From NCBI GenBank assembly GCA_023634235.1, contig JAMKCF010000042.1, positions 124,001 to 188,000 on the forward strand: DNA of 64,000 nt. Reading direction: 5' to 3'. This document shows positions 18,501-22,764 of this stretch, in pieces. The position numbers and the translations under genes are program-made. Origin of the DNA: Pisaster brevispinus. Its lineage: Eukaryota; Echinodermata; Asteroidea; Forcipulatida; Asteriidae. The notes under the pieces are model-generated. The model was not told the DNA's origin, did not search any database, and saw only the letters and a list, made by a program, of their open reading frames with translations. The first letter of the stretch is position 1; the number at the start of each line of letters is the position of its first letter.

Positions 18501-20677
18501 TTTTTGTATGTTTTTTCAGATACAGTTTTCTCGAATATGACTTCATTTCAGAGGAAAATATTTCACAGGGTAAAATGGTTCTAGAATGAACTTCATATAA
18601 ATCAGTAAGCTTTCAGACTAGAATTAAACAATGATGTTTTACATCCTCTCAGTAAAATAACTTGAAATGAACGTCTTGCTCTTTATAATTCTTGAGCAAT
18701 CACTGACAAAGTCCCAGATACTGGTTCAAAACCCAATTCTCTTGTGTAATCAATCCTCAATAGACACAATCGGCGACCGGAGTCACCTGACTCATAGTGG
18801 GTATACAATGAAACAAACCAAGCTTGCATTGCACAGTTAGCACAGAAAAGCATGGCTGCTTCCCAGCTTCCCGGCAGAAGTGCTCGGAAGCAGCCATGCG
18901 TTTCCATTCACGCTGCGTGTTGCTTGCTTAGTTTGTTTTACATTTTATACCCACTATGGGTCATGTGACGGCAGTCGCCGATTGTGTCTATCATAGACAA
19001 ATCTCTGAGTCAGATTCAGAATCTTTGATTTTTTTTTTTCTTTCTTACTCCTTCCAGTGGCATCTCTAAGTTGACCGCCTCAGCCTCGTGACACATCCTT
19101 CCAAACGGACAATGGATGAGGACATATATCTTATCTCCCGCATCCTTTTCTCGTATCTCAAGACCCTCCGACTCCTTGGCCGCTTTCTGGAATCTCTTCC
19201 TTAATGCCGTCCTTCTCTGGCAATCCTCAATATCATCTGCATCTTCAAAATCAGCCTCATCCTCCTTAGATAGGACAAAGACAGAGGAAAAGATGATGTT
19301 CAATGTTAGTCCTACTGCAATCAATAGTTTCCTTAGTGTGGGTAACAGGTTGCTCTGGGGGGGGGGGGGGGGAAGGGTCATTTCGCAGTCAGCCACTAGC
19401 AATTTCCAGGGCGTAATAATAACTCAAATATGACCAGAAGGGTCCTCCAAAAGTGGAATATAAAAATTCGCTACAACTACCCCAGGCCTGGAATTACATG
19501 GAGGCCAAGGCCCCAGTTGCCCTTGGTTTTGGCCTTGGTGCCCCTTCAGTAGTTTCCCATAGGCTTTAAGATTTTCTAATGAAAATGCCGTCTTCAAAAA
19601 TGGAAGTGGCCTTACCTTCTCAAAGATGAAATTCCAGGCCTGCAATGCCCTTTCTTTATCTAAATTAATCCGTGCTTTGTGGCTATGGCCAGAACACTGA
19701 AAAGTCATATTCTTCAACATTTCCGCTGCAGCTATAGCCATAGCCAAAGCCAAAGCCAAAGTCACTTGATTCAGACACAGCCATATATTTCAACTTTAAA
19801 TCCCATAAATGCAAACTTTATCCCAAACGAGTGTCTTTTGGATCAGGGGCCAATTTCATGGCTCTGCTTACCGCCGAATTCTGCGCTTGCGATCACCATG
19901 CTCCGCTTACTTTGCAAGCTCCCAATTTCTGCGCTAGCTGTGTAAGCGAAGAATGCCTGGTAACATGGAGTACAAACACGTACAAGCAAAAATTCTCTGC
20001 TAACCTGTAACACAACCTTGGCATAAGCGCCGATTCTTTGGTTACGGTAAGCAGAGCCATGATATTGGACCCAGCTTGGCACGGTGGTTTCTGTTCCTGC
20101 CTTTCACTTCTCTGTGGACCCCGGTTCGAATCCCACCTCAGACTGGAGCCTTGCATGCGGATTGAGTTTTCAGTCCCTACCTGATTGGGTAGATGTTCCC
20201 AGTTTGGGTTTTCCTCCCACATCTACAACTTAACATTTCTTCTCGTTTTCTATTCATATTGGCGCTAATTGTGCTAATTGCATTGTGCTGTTGGATGTGT
20301 AATAAAATAGTAAAAATAAATAAATAATGTTTTTGTTAAGTTTGTTGTTTTTGTTTTTGTCTATCTGTTTGTTTGTTTGTTGGGGTGTTTGTTTGTTTGT
20401 TTGTTGTTTGTTTTTTGGGTTTGTTTTCTTGGGGGGTAATATTCTCTTGATGCCTACCTTGGGATAAACCAAGACATAGTCAATCCTTTTAGGGATTATC
20501 GTCTGTGTTGCTGTAGCTGCTTTCCTGGGTGACTTCTTGCGTTTCTTCTTCCGTTTCTTGGACTTGTATTCATCGGCACCATTTTGCTCAAGCGAGGGCA
20601 GTTTATTTAGTTTCAGGGGTTTGCCGCCATATGTTTCATCGTAATCAAGATAAGGCTCATTATTCATGGCTGGTTGT
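457..20677 (-). CDS. Anoctamin (TMEM16 family) gene, 19 coding exons seen, 3' end off the window
   Basis: Exons with canonical GT/AG borders were joined by reading the minus strand. The 19 exon lengths sum to 2454 nt, exactly 818 codons, and every splice phase agrees. The product has the family's order: N-terminal dimerisation domain (RIDYVLVYP, residues 61-69; DTFFSPALRS), the signature NYFGEKIAFYFAW before TM1, the KRKHARLAYEWDVD segment after TM2, the NSYASLFYIAFFRG block at TM5, PLAPL and DIRVDARR around TM7-TM8, and FEHLVLSVKFFIAYVIPDVP at TM10. Family members are calcium-activated chloride channels or phospholipid scramblases of plasma or internal membranes. The subfamily is unclear: the N-terminus and C-terminus look like the ANO1-7 group, but the TM1-TM2 loop has no cysteine and TM6 is unusual. 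Only the C-terminal tail is missing. Family identity is certain; channel versus scramblase activity cannot be told from sequence. Confidence 0.95.
595..1225. mobile_element. Hairpin MITE family B, copy 1, split by a SINE
   Basis: The left part has tatattcagtttgcagtaac and ctacttagctgtgtagattt; the right part (1100-1225) is its inverse, ending in gtatcaccgcaaactgaata. Stem arms are about 100 bp. A SINE interrupts the left arm at 661-1004. Copies: 16192-16420 (intact) and 29533-29658 (half). Confidence 0.82.
666..999 (+). mobile_element. SINE family 1 copy with 5-bp target duplication
   Basis: Matches the copies at 14640-15190 and 15860-16080 (ccttaagcaagacac, gatgggacgtaaggccgttgg, gtgttgtg..aatgcac, aaaagaacccagt, acatggtgctatgtaaa) and ends in an ATT repeat. 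It is flanked by atatc at 661-665 and 1000-1004, the duplicated target inside MITE family B. Confidence 0.85.
1436..1625. mobile_element. Hairpin MITE family C, copy 1 (GTGGTCTCGA)
   Basis: Contains ggtgtggtctcgatgtttcg twice and its inverse cgaaacgccgagaccacacc, ending in acatggttgtacccgcaagt. Longer relatives are at 7731-7949 and 40955-41197. The left arm here is degraded. Lies in the anoctamin intron 1 kb from exon 19. Confidence 0.78.
1702..1835 (-). CDS. Anoctamin coding exon 18 (residues 747-791), TM9
   Basis: Encodes GMWYSILDFLNFAGVVTNAF and LIAFTANWSKDF, the family's 'IG.W..IL......VI.NAF.IAFTS' block, and ends VIGFE. Acceptor atttgacag, donor GAG|gtgagt. Confidence 0.95.
1836..2142. 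other. Anoctamin intron, nothing recognised
   Basis: A 307-bp intron between exons 17 and 18. It is AT-rich, and I see no repeat or RNA in it. Confidence 0.6.
2143..2272 (-). CDS. Anoctamin coding exon 17 (residues 704-747), TM7-TM8
   Basis: Encodes LFSCALPLAPLIAILVLLVD followed by IRVDARRMLWMNRRP. Asp 723 and Asp 727 align with the TM8 calcium ligands (E734, D738 in TMEM16A). Acceptor tgtcttcag, donor ATCG|gtgagt. Confidence 0.96.
2694..2871 (-). CDS. Anoctamin coding exon 16 (residues 644-703), TM6-TM7 linker
   Basis: Begins WLKKKFKKCCCCG, four adjacent cysteines (653-656) in a basic stretch next to the membrane, then a charged linker and LGEFTEKTIQYGFLM at the start of TM7. Glu 691 and Glu 694 align with the TM7 calcium-binding pair E702/E705 of TMEM16A. 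Acceptor tcttccag, donor ATG|gtaggt. Confidence 0.95.
3233..3336. mobile_element. MITE family D, partial copy
   Basis: About 100 bp (gctaagcaaagtgtgatgtc, cttaagatgaatctcagtgc, gaaatcgagccca) nearly identical to the right half of the element at 29697-29851, which has inverted ends. Sits in the intron between exons 15 and 16. Confidence 0.72.
3431..3582 (-). CDS. Anoctamin coding exon 15 (residues 594-644), TM6
   Basis: Encodes a Cys-containing extracellular stretch (EDSCGDENNC) then TM6, LLSLQVFVLMIIKPFPKFLK followed by DVILP. In calcium-gated relatives TM6 supplies Asn and Glu (N650, E654 in mouse TMEM16A). The aligned positions here appear to be Lys 636 and Asp 640. Acceptor tgacag, donor TTGCC|gtgagt. 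Confidence 0.92.
3734..4073. mobile_element. Long inverted-repeat element in anoctamin intron
   Basis: The left arm begins gcgggttagatttgaataa and continues through tgtacaatgac and gacagttgc. The right arm is its inverse (gcaactgtc, gtcattgtac, ttattcaaatctaactcgc). Arms are about 90 bp with scattered mismatches, and the centre is itself partly palindromic. Non-coding, MITE-like; single copy in the window. Confidence 0.75.
4208..4317 (-). CDS. Anoctamin coding exon 14 (residues 557-593), TM5
   Basis: Encodes ENHRTQSQYDDALIIKLF and AFQFVNSYASLFYIAFFRG, one of the best conserved anoctamin blocks. Acceptor ttttttcag, donor GGC|gtgagt, phase 0. Confidence 0.96.
5076..5220. mobile_element. MITE family E, copy 1 (TATAGACT...AGTCTATTA)
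   Basis: Terminal inverted repeats carry tagact(a/g)(a/t)gcaagtctcacg and the inverse cgtgagacttgcacagtcta, with inner gggacc/ggtccc arms. Ends in TA on both sides, compatible with a Tc1/mariner-type TA target. Relative at 59264-59505. Confidence 0.78.
5293..5329 (-). CDS. Anoctamin coding exon 13 (residues 545-557), 37-nt micro-exon
   Basis: Encodes VYDYIAYKLTYW plus the first base of a Glu codon, matching the short 'VYE..A..LT.WE' exon of the family. Acceptor gtctttcag, donor TGGG|gtgagt. Without it neither phase nor homology continues. Confidence 0.93.
5330..6149. other. Anoctamin intron without recognised elements
   Basis: About 820 bp between exons 12 and 13, AT-rich with several poly-A runs (near 5800 and 5865). 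No repeat family or RNA recognised. Confidence 0.5.
6150..6302 (-). CDS. Anoctamin coding exon 12 (residues 494-544), TM3-TM4
   Basis: Encodes the rest of TM3 (ALLVIASVLGVIIYRVI) and TM4 (VVATLLNSISIMILGK), equivalent to the family's 'GVI.YR' and 'N...I.ILN.VY' blocks. Its 5' end and acceptor are partly duplicated 90 bp upstream on the minus strand (6358-6447). Confidence 0.95.
6268..6447. repeat. 90-bp tandem duplication covering an exon acceptor
   Basis: Two units with a 90-bp offset (acacctagca at 6271 and 6361). Each holds the 5' end of coding exon 12 with its acceptor and upstream intron. The outer unit keeps a cag acceptor and the same reading frame for about 11 codons but is not followed by the rest of the exon. 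Confidence 0.88.
6763..6852 (-). CDS. Anoctamin coding exon 11 (residues 464-493), start of TM3
   Basis: Thirty codons: DPVSSLPDWYYPFHKQFLK and the first half of TM3 (FMASFGILVFM). Acceptor tttccctcag, donor ATG|gtaagt, both strong. Confidence 0.94.
7160..7271. repeat. Interspersed repeat shared with 54622-54734
   Basis: Both share gtgtaggct, ttcaggct, ggtcacaatt/gatcacaatt, ttttcccaaag, atcagactaa/atcggactaa and gaatatcatgcct. Family unknown. In this copy a SINE interrupts the sequence right after atcatgcct. Confidence 0.72.
7272..7488 (+). mobile_element. SINE family 2 with 9-bp target duplication
   Basis: tRNA-derived: B-box gtgggttcgaatccgaccc at 7332-7350, then a conserved body (tttttttttcacag, gggaaagcactgagcatacagt) and tail aacatctattaaa. 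Flanked by atcatgcct at 7263-7271 and 7489-7497. Relatives lie at 15430-15560 and 15595-15785. Confidence 0.85.
7525..7640 (-). CDS. Anoctamin coding exon 10 (residues 425-463)
   Basis: Encodes VFQESWKRKHARLAYEWDVD followed by RPEFYGTKERE, the conserved cytosolic TM2-TM3 segment ('FLE.WKR....L.Y.WD......RPE'). The donor is weak (GAA|gtaatt). A SINE ends 28 bases downstream of the donor. Confidence 0.95.
7731..7949. mobile_element. Hairpin MITE family C, copy 2, near-perfect 80-bp arms
   Basis: Left arm: gtgaacttgcgggtacaacc, gtattgaatctctttgtggg, gagctgatgtggtctcgac. The right arm is the inverse with very few mismatches. A short loop region carries a second inner palindrome (gagcagtgtactc, gaagaag, gagtatactgctc). 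RNA from either strand would fold into a long hairpin. Within the anoctamin intron next to exon 10. Confidence 0.88.
8337..8556 (+). mobile_element. SINE family 3 (tRNA-like head)
   Basis: A-box-like tagctcagttggtagagtg near 8405 and B-box-like ggttcaaatcct near 8450 form a tRNA-related head, preceded by gtgtggcttctgactggcaa and followed by a non-tRNA body (aacccaatcagtttccct, gatatttgaaat). Fragments of the same family are at 11262-11395, 11490-11690 and 26185-26330. It is not a functional tRNA gene: the cloverleaf is degenerate and it continues into SINE body. Confidence 0.78.
8688..8861. mobile_element. Short MITE with AATAGACCGATCC ends
   Basis: Terminal inverted repeats aatagaccgatcc / ggatcggtctatt, then taagctccgcccc / gggtggagcctta. 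The interior is GC-rich and contains cgcgcgcag. No coding potential; single copy in the window. Confidence 0.72.
9273..9367 (-). CDS. Anoctamin coding exon 9 (residues 393-425), TM2
   Basis: Encodes NIADTSLELLGVFQNSFD and then SEVTPYFALIICLWG, matching the family's '.LFDN..T..FA..MALW' entry into TM2. Acceptor tttctcttag, donor TGGG|gtaagt. Confidence 0.94.
9737..9901 (-). CDS. Anoctamin coding exon 8 (residues 338-393), TM1-TM2 loop
   Basis: Encodes a highly charged, probably helical loop with two potential N-glycosylation sites (NIS, NRT) and a third (NLT). It has no cysteine, unlike the cysteine-rich loop of ANO1-like relatives. Acceptor cacccaccag, donor CAAA|gtgagt. Phases 2 and 2 fit both neighbours. 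Confidence 0.85.
9984..10860. mobile_element. piggyBac-type MITE carrying a 34-bp minisatellite
   Basis: A perfect 19-bp inverted repeat, TTAACCCTTCAGAGACCAT, stands at 9984-10002 and inverted at 10842-10860. Termini reading CCC...GGG directly inside TTAA are the hallmark of piggyBac elements, whose target duplication is TTAA. The 869-bp interior has no transposase and is mostly a 34-bp tandem array. Located in the anoctamin intron between exons 7 and 8. Confidence 0.82.
9998..10609. repeat. 34-bp tandem array (about 18 units)
   Basis: Unit ggccacaagcggcttgtacc + aaaatgcccatagc, measured at 34 bp between successive ggcc starts (10108, 10142, 10176). Each unit carries the small palindrome acaagcggcttgt. 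Units vary by point changes, and two carry a 6-bp insertion (acatgtagc context near 10340 and 10520). The unit lacks stop codons on the minus strand, so it gives long spurious reading frames. Confidence 0.92.
11069..11241 (-). CDS. Anoctamin coding exon 7 (residues 281-338), TM1
   Basis: Contains TLHRTWCKAFKFQPLWKIR and NYFGEKIAFYFAWAG, the most diagnostic anoctamin motif, followed by TM1 (about residues 318-337, LLWFPVLMGLAIWGYGLYL). Donor CTGAG|gtaaga. Confidence 0.96.
11262..11690 (+). mobile_element. Two SINE family 3 fragments
   Basis: At 11262-11395 (aatccggaggttgcaggttc, aagtcctgcttcagtcaac, cccagtcagtttcc) and 11490-11690 (ggcttctgactggcaccac, agctcaaatgctagagcgcc, aatccggatgttgcaggttc). 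Both match the head and body of 8337-8556. Confidence 0.72.
11700..12496. other. Anoctamin intron, possible old repeat pair
   Basis: 11890-12070 resembles 16590-16770 (ggcaatttttatagatttta / agctatttttataaaatcga, ttaaggtattgca, catacctcac/cattatctcac ccatca). The similarity is loose and the family unknown. The rest holds no recognised feature. Confidence 0.35.
12497..12654 (-). CDS. Anoctamin coding exon 6 (residues 228-280)
   Basis: Encodes the 'G.P.L...G.Y...F.LH.G' block (GLPFMLMKKVFTDGFIMHEE) and a charged linker ending DPKADPRE. Acceptor ttgtag and donor GAG|gtgaga. Confidence 0.92.
12655..14639. other. Long anoctamin intron, no clear feature
   Basis: AT-rich, with microsatellite-like AAT/ATT stretches near 13870 and 14045. 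I recognise no gene, RNA or repeat family here; unrecognised repeats are likely. Confidence 0.4.
14640..15190 (+). mobile_element. SINE family 1 copy, interrupted by another element
   Basis: Begins with a B-box-like gagttcaagtcccagtctgg, then ccttgagcaagacacgttaa, gataggacgtcaagccgtag, aaaagaacccagtacac, and ends gagtattattattac. Bases 14868-15034 are a foreign insertion; the SINE resumes with aaaccgctacatggtgctat. Confidence 0.8.
14868..15034. mobile_element. MITE family F nested in a SINE
   Basis: Runs from ggcctggaattccatctttg to cctccgtttatctccagg. It is the inverse-orientation relative of 19484-19641 (gagagggtaaggccattttc, aaaatcttaaagcccatggg, aggggcacc). Ends are inverted repeats based on GGCCTGGAATT. 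Confidence 0.75.
15253..15334 (-). CDS. Anoctamin coding exon 5 (residues 201-228)
   Basis: Continues the preceding block as VHNILINIDVREKG, equivalent to the 'R.RIV..IL....Y' helix in relatives, then DVEKDFKDSMRRK. Acceptor tctatccag, donor AAGG|gtatgt; phase 1 out. Confidence 0.88.
15430..15785 (+). mobile_element. SINE family 2, two adjacent copies
   Basis: The first (15430-15560) lacks its tRNA head. The second (15595-15785) has gtgggttcgaatcccaccc and the body tttttttcacag, gtgtatacagcgctttacac, gtgggtaaaaccaaataata and atttaacatctattaaa. Both lie in the intron beside exon 5. Confidence 0.78.
15860..16080 (+). mobile_element. SINE family 1, partial copy
   Basis: Shares cccttaagcaagccgctaaa, gtgttgtgtaatgcgcg, gagacggggttcgcccc and acggtgctatgtaaataaat with the other copies. 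The middle (gatgggacgt...) is partly lost. Confidence 0.75.
16192..16420. mobile_element. Hairpin MITE family B, copy 2 (uninterrupted)
   Basis: Left: ggcatcgcatggggaggtat, gaatattcagtttgcggtaa, gatatctacttagctgtgta. Right: inverse arm ending ggtgttaccacaaactgaata. Loop region ttaatctactccacacagcagtag. This copy shows what copy 1 looked like before its SINE insertion. Confidence 0.85.
16974..17074 (-). CDS. Anoctamin coding exon 4 (residues 167-200)
   Basis: Encodes DFISAPFCEAKRAVFQGINEPDTFFSPALRSLL. The 'APF' and 'DTFFSPA.RS' segments are strong anoctamin signatures of the cytosolic N-terminal domain. Acceptor gatgtatag, donor CTT|gtaagt. Confidence 0.94.
17181..17377. mobile_element. MITE related to family A (TTTCATAAA variant)
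   Basis: Ends gggcccaatttcataaaac and ctttatgaaattgggcc form an inverted repeat similar to, but distinct from, family A. A degraded relative of its left end is at 42069-42160. Confidence 0.7.
18068..18140 (-). CDS. Anoctamin coding exon 3 (residues 143-167)
   Basis: Short 73-nt exon between acceptor ctacatcag and donor GAAG|gtagga. Encodes AAIPKGPQGGCMHKINSLFVTEDE and the first base of a Val codon finished by the next exon. It falls in the poorly conserved linker before the 'APF' block. Support is frame continuity and splice sites rather than similarity. Confidence 0.78.
18262..18410 (+). repeat. Interspersed repeat family G fragment
   Basis: Shares agctgacaaaat, gacagtgt, catgttttgg, tgaccaacca, catgaaata, aaacctgtgac and ggcttcatc with 40664-40800 and, inverted, 33180-33275. 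Related to the dispersed repeat at 50383-50745. Type unknown. Confidence 0.6.
18761..18990. mobile_element. MITE with 17-bp TAGACACAATCGGCGAC ends
   Basis: Terminal inverted repeat tagacacaatcggcgac / gtcgccgattgtgtcta, with further paired arms (gactcatagtgggtata / tatacccactatgggtc). The centre has another palindrome, gcatggctgcttcc / ggaagcagccatgc. No coding capacity; between exons 2 and 3. Confidence 0.8.
19049..19264 (-). CDS. Anoctamin coding exon 2 (residues 71-142)
   Basis: Starts with an acidic stretch (EDEADFEDADDIED), then RRTALRKRFQKAAKESEGLEI and IYVLIHCPFGRMCHEAE, matching the family block in which a helix is followed by 'V.IHAPWE.LC.YAE'. Ends MPLEG before donor GGA|gtaaga. 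Phase 0 on both sides. Confidence 0.92.
19361..19372 (+). repeat. G12 homopolymer tract
   Basis: Run of twelve G in the anoctamin intron about 100 bp upstream of the acceptor of exon 2 (C-run on the transcribed strand). Length is prone to assembly error. Confidence 0.8.
19484..19641. mobile_element. MITE family F, second copy
   Basis: Bounded by aggcctggaatt and its exact inverse aattccaggcct. Interior contains ggccttggtgccccttcag, cccataggctttaagatttt and ggaagtggccttaccttctc, the inverse-strand match of 14868-15034. Confidence 0.82.
19846..20073. mobile_element. MITE family A, copy 2
   Basis: Ends ggggccaatttcatggctct and gcagagccatgatattggacc are inverted repeats. Interior resembles the copies at 2-255 and 21005-21266. 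Lies in the anoctamin intron before exon 1. Confidence 0.85.
20335..20415. repeat. GTTT-rich microsatellite
   Basis: Stretch of tttg/gttt units beside the donor of coding exon 1, with some variation. Confidence 0.8.
20458..20677 (-). CDS. Anoctamin coding exon 1 (residues 1-70) with start codon
   Basis: The ATG at 20667-20665 is the first Met in frame, ten bases after a splice acceptor (tcttttcag), so a 5' exon must lie further right. The upstream ten bases are open (QPA), so coding could begin earlier. The exon holds an acidic and tyrosine-rich start, a lysine/arginine cluster at residues 35-49 (possible phosphoinositide-binding or nuclear-type basic patch), and ends RIDYVLVYPK, the first strand of the anoctamin dimerisation domain. 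Donor is AAG|gtaggc. Confidence 0.85.
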
Positions 20678-21004
20678 CTGAAAAGATAACAAGGCGTAAG
20701 AAGTTAAATATTTGTTGTAGAAATAAGAAAATACTAAATAATAATAGTACTAGTGGTGCCGTAGTCTGATATAGCATCTAGTACTAAAGGCATGTGAATA
20801 AAGAGAAACATTTTTAAGACAGGTTACGAGATCGATTTATGTAGCACCCTAGAACTTAAAAAGGATATACAAGATGCTGCAGCGCACTCAGCAGGGAAAT
20901 AAAGTTAGGCATTTGAAAAACAGTCTGATTCCCATCTCATTATTACTTTACAATGAAAGCTTTTAAAAGGTCACAATGACAACAATGACAGCGTGGAACC
21001 AGCA
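20678..21004. other. Intron or leader 5' of anoctamin exon 1
   Basis: The acceptor at 20678-20679 implies that this belongs to an intron whose 5' exon I cannot place. No other feature seen. Confidence 0.5.
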
Positions 21005-21266
21005 GGGCCAAATTTCATGGCTCTGCTTACCGCCGTATTCTGCGCTTACGATCACCATTCTCCGCTAGTAATACTCCGTAAGTGCCGAATTTTTGCGCTA
21101 GCTGTGTACTGTAAGCGAAGAATGCCAAGTAAAGTGGACTACGCACGCACACAAGAAAACAATTCTCTGCAAACCTGTGAAACACACTTGGCGTAAACGC
21201 GGAATTCCCTGCTTCCGTAAGTGCCGATTGTTTGCTTAAGGTAAGCAGAGCCATGAAATTGGGCCC
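21005..21266. mobile_element. MITE family A, copy 3
   Basis: Ends agggccaaatttcatggctc and gagccatgaaattgggccc are inverted repeats. The interior gtaagcgaagaatgcc and acctgtgaaacacacttggcg match the other copies. Confidence 0.85.
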
Positions 21267-21474
21267 AGTGGCAGTGTATCTTCAACAAGTCCCAAAATCA
21301 GTTAATACGCATGTTCTGGCTACATGTATATAACAATAAAATTTACTTTAAACATGGAGGTAGAAATCCCCATGCTTTAAACAGCTGGTGCCGGAAAAAT
21401 GTCCACTGCCCAATTTAAATATTAATTAATAAGTAAGTATGAAAATTAGTATGATGAGTATGACTGAATTGAAT

Positions 21475-21906
21475 GTCGGTCACTTCGTACCCCGTCACTT
21501 CGTACCCAAGTCGTTTCGTACCCAGGTCGTTTCGTACCCAAGTCACTTCGTACCCGAATTTGATTTTGCTGGTCCTGATGTCCACATGCAAGAAATAAAT
21601 GAACACTTATTCTTAACCATGGCTGAATGACTGACACTCAGGTCGGAATACCACTCAGTTTAATCTTTTTTTAGTAAACCCGAATTCGGCAATTAGACAG
21701 AAACAAACATACAAACAACGTAAATAAATTACGCACGCCCGACAACGCGTGATACACATGAAAGGTTCTTTAATCTTTGTCCAGTTTGACTGCCGGCAAA
21801 CAATCGAGGTACGAAATTACTTGGGTATGAAACGACTTGGGTACGAAGTGACTAGGGTATGATATTTTGGGTACGAAGTGACTTGGGTACGAAGTGACCG
21901 ACACCC
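21475..21906. mobile_element. DNA-transposon-like element with subterminal TTCGTACCC repeats and 7-bp target duplication
   Basis: Left end: five units of gtc(a/g)(c/t)ttcgtaccc. Right end: the same units inverted (gggtacgaagtgac). Terminal gtcggtcacttcgtaccc appears at both ends in inverse orientation. Flanked by attgaat at 21468-21474 and 21907-21913. Interior has no open frame of note, so it is non-autonomous; superfamily unknown. Confidence 0.85.
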
Positions 21907-22663
21907 ATTGAATTTGAAACATACTGCTGTAGCCTGTAGTGTATGTGTATACAATTTGAATAAATTGAACATCACAATATGTTGAATGTTATTTTTATTA
22001 CCAAATACCAGATTACAAACAAAGTTGTAAATATTAAATAACAAATTGTTTTAATATTTACAACTTTTCTGGCAATACTACTTTCAGAAAAGGTGTAATG
22101 TACTCCAATAATATAACTAAAAAATAATTTGCGTCAATAAATTGCATTGTTGTCCGTCTATTTCCGACAGGCAACGAGTGACCCGATATCTTTCTTTTCT
22201 TAGTTATTACTCTCTCTCTCTTTTTGGTAAACGCGCCAAGACAGACGAATAACTGCAACGAAACACAAAACAGTGCCTCTCAGGCTTGAATTTCCGTGTA
22301 ATTTAACGATACCTTTTTATGAACACTTCGTAACGTTAGCTGGTTGTTGTCACCGAAAATAGAAAACATATGCTGTCGTCATCAAAACAAACAATGCATG
22401 ATAACGCTCAGCAGCCAGAGCTGGCATGTCATTACTCGTTGCTAGGACACGCCGCTTTGTCGATATAATTGACAATGATCGATTACAGCTTAACGGGTGA
22501 TTTGTTATATTCGTTGATGAGAATACATACTTAAGTGTAATATGTATGCACATGGAAGTTTATCTAGCCTGATAAATTCTCAAAATACACATATTTACCA
22601 TCATTCTAGGACAATAATTAATATAGAGGATTATATTGCAATGAATGCCACGATCAAGGTGTC

Positions 22664-22735
22664 GGCTCGTTGGTCTAGAGGTATGATTCTCGCTTCGGGT
22701 GCGAGAGGTCCCGGGTTCAATTCCCGGACGGGCCC
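22664..22735 (+). tRNA. tRNA-Pro (anticodon CGG)
   Basis: 72-nt cloverleaf. Acceptor stem GGCTCGT pairs with ACGGGCC (one T-G pair); anticodon stem TCTCGC/GCGAGA with loop TTCGGGT places CGG at 22696-22698; T stem CCCGG/CCGGG with loop TTCAATT. Internal promoter: A box TGGTCTAGAGG and B box GGTTCAATTCC. No intron, no encoded CCA, discriminator C. A T6 run follows at 22743. Reads proline CCG codons. A complete cloverleaf with a terminator suggests a working gene. Confidence 0.95.
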
Positions 22736-22742
22736 AGGTAAA

Positions 22743-22764
22743 TTTTTTGAAGTGCTTTTTTTTT
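22743..22764 (+). terminator. Pol III terminator of tRNA-Pro
   Basis: T6 at 22743-22748, eight bases after the tRNA, and a second longer T run at 22756-22764. Both fit RNA polymerase III termination. Confidence 0.8.
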
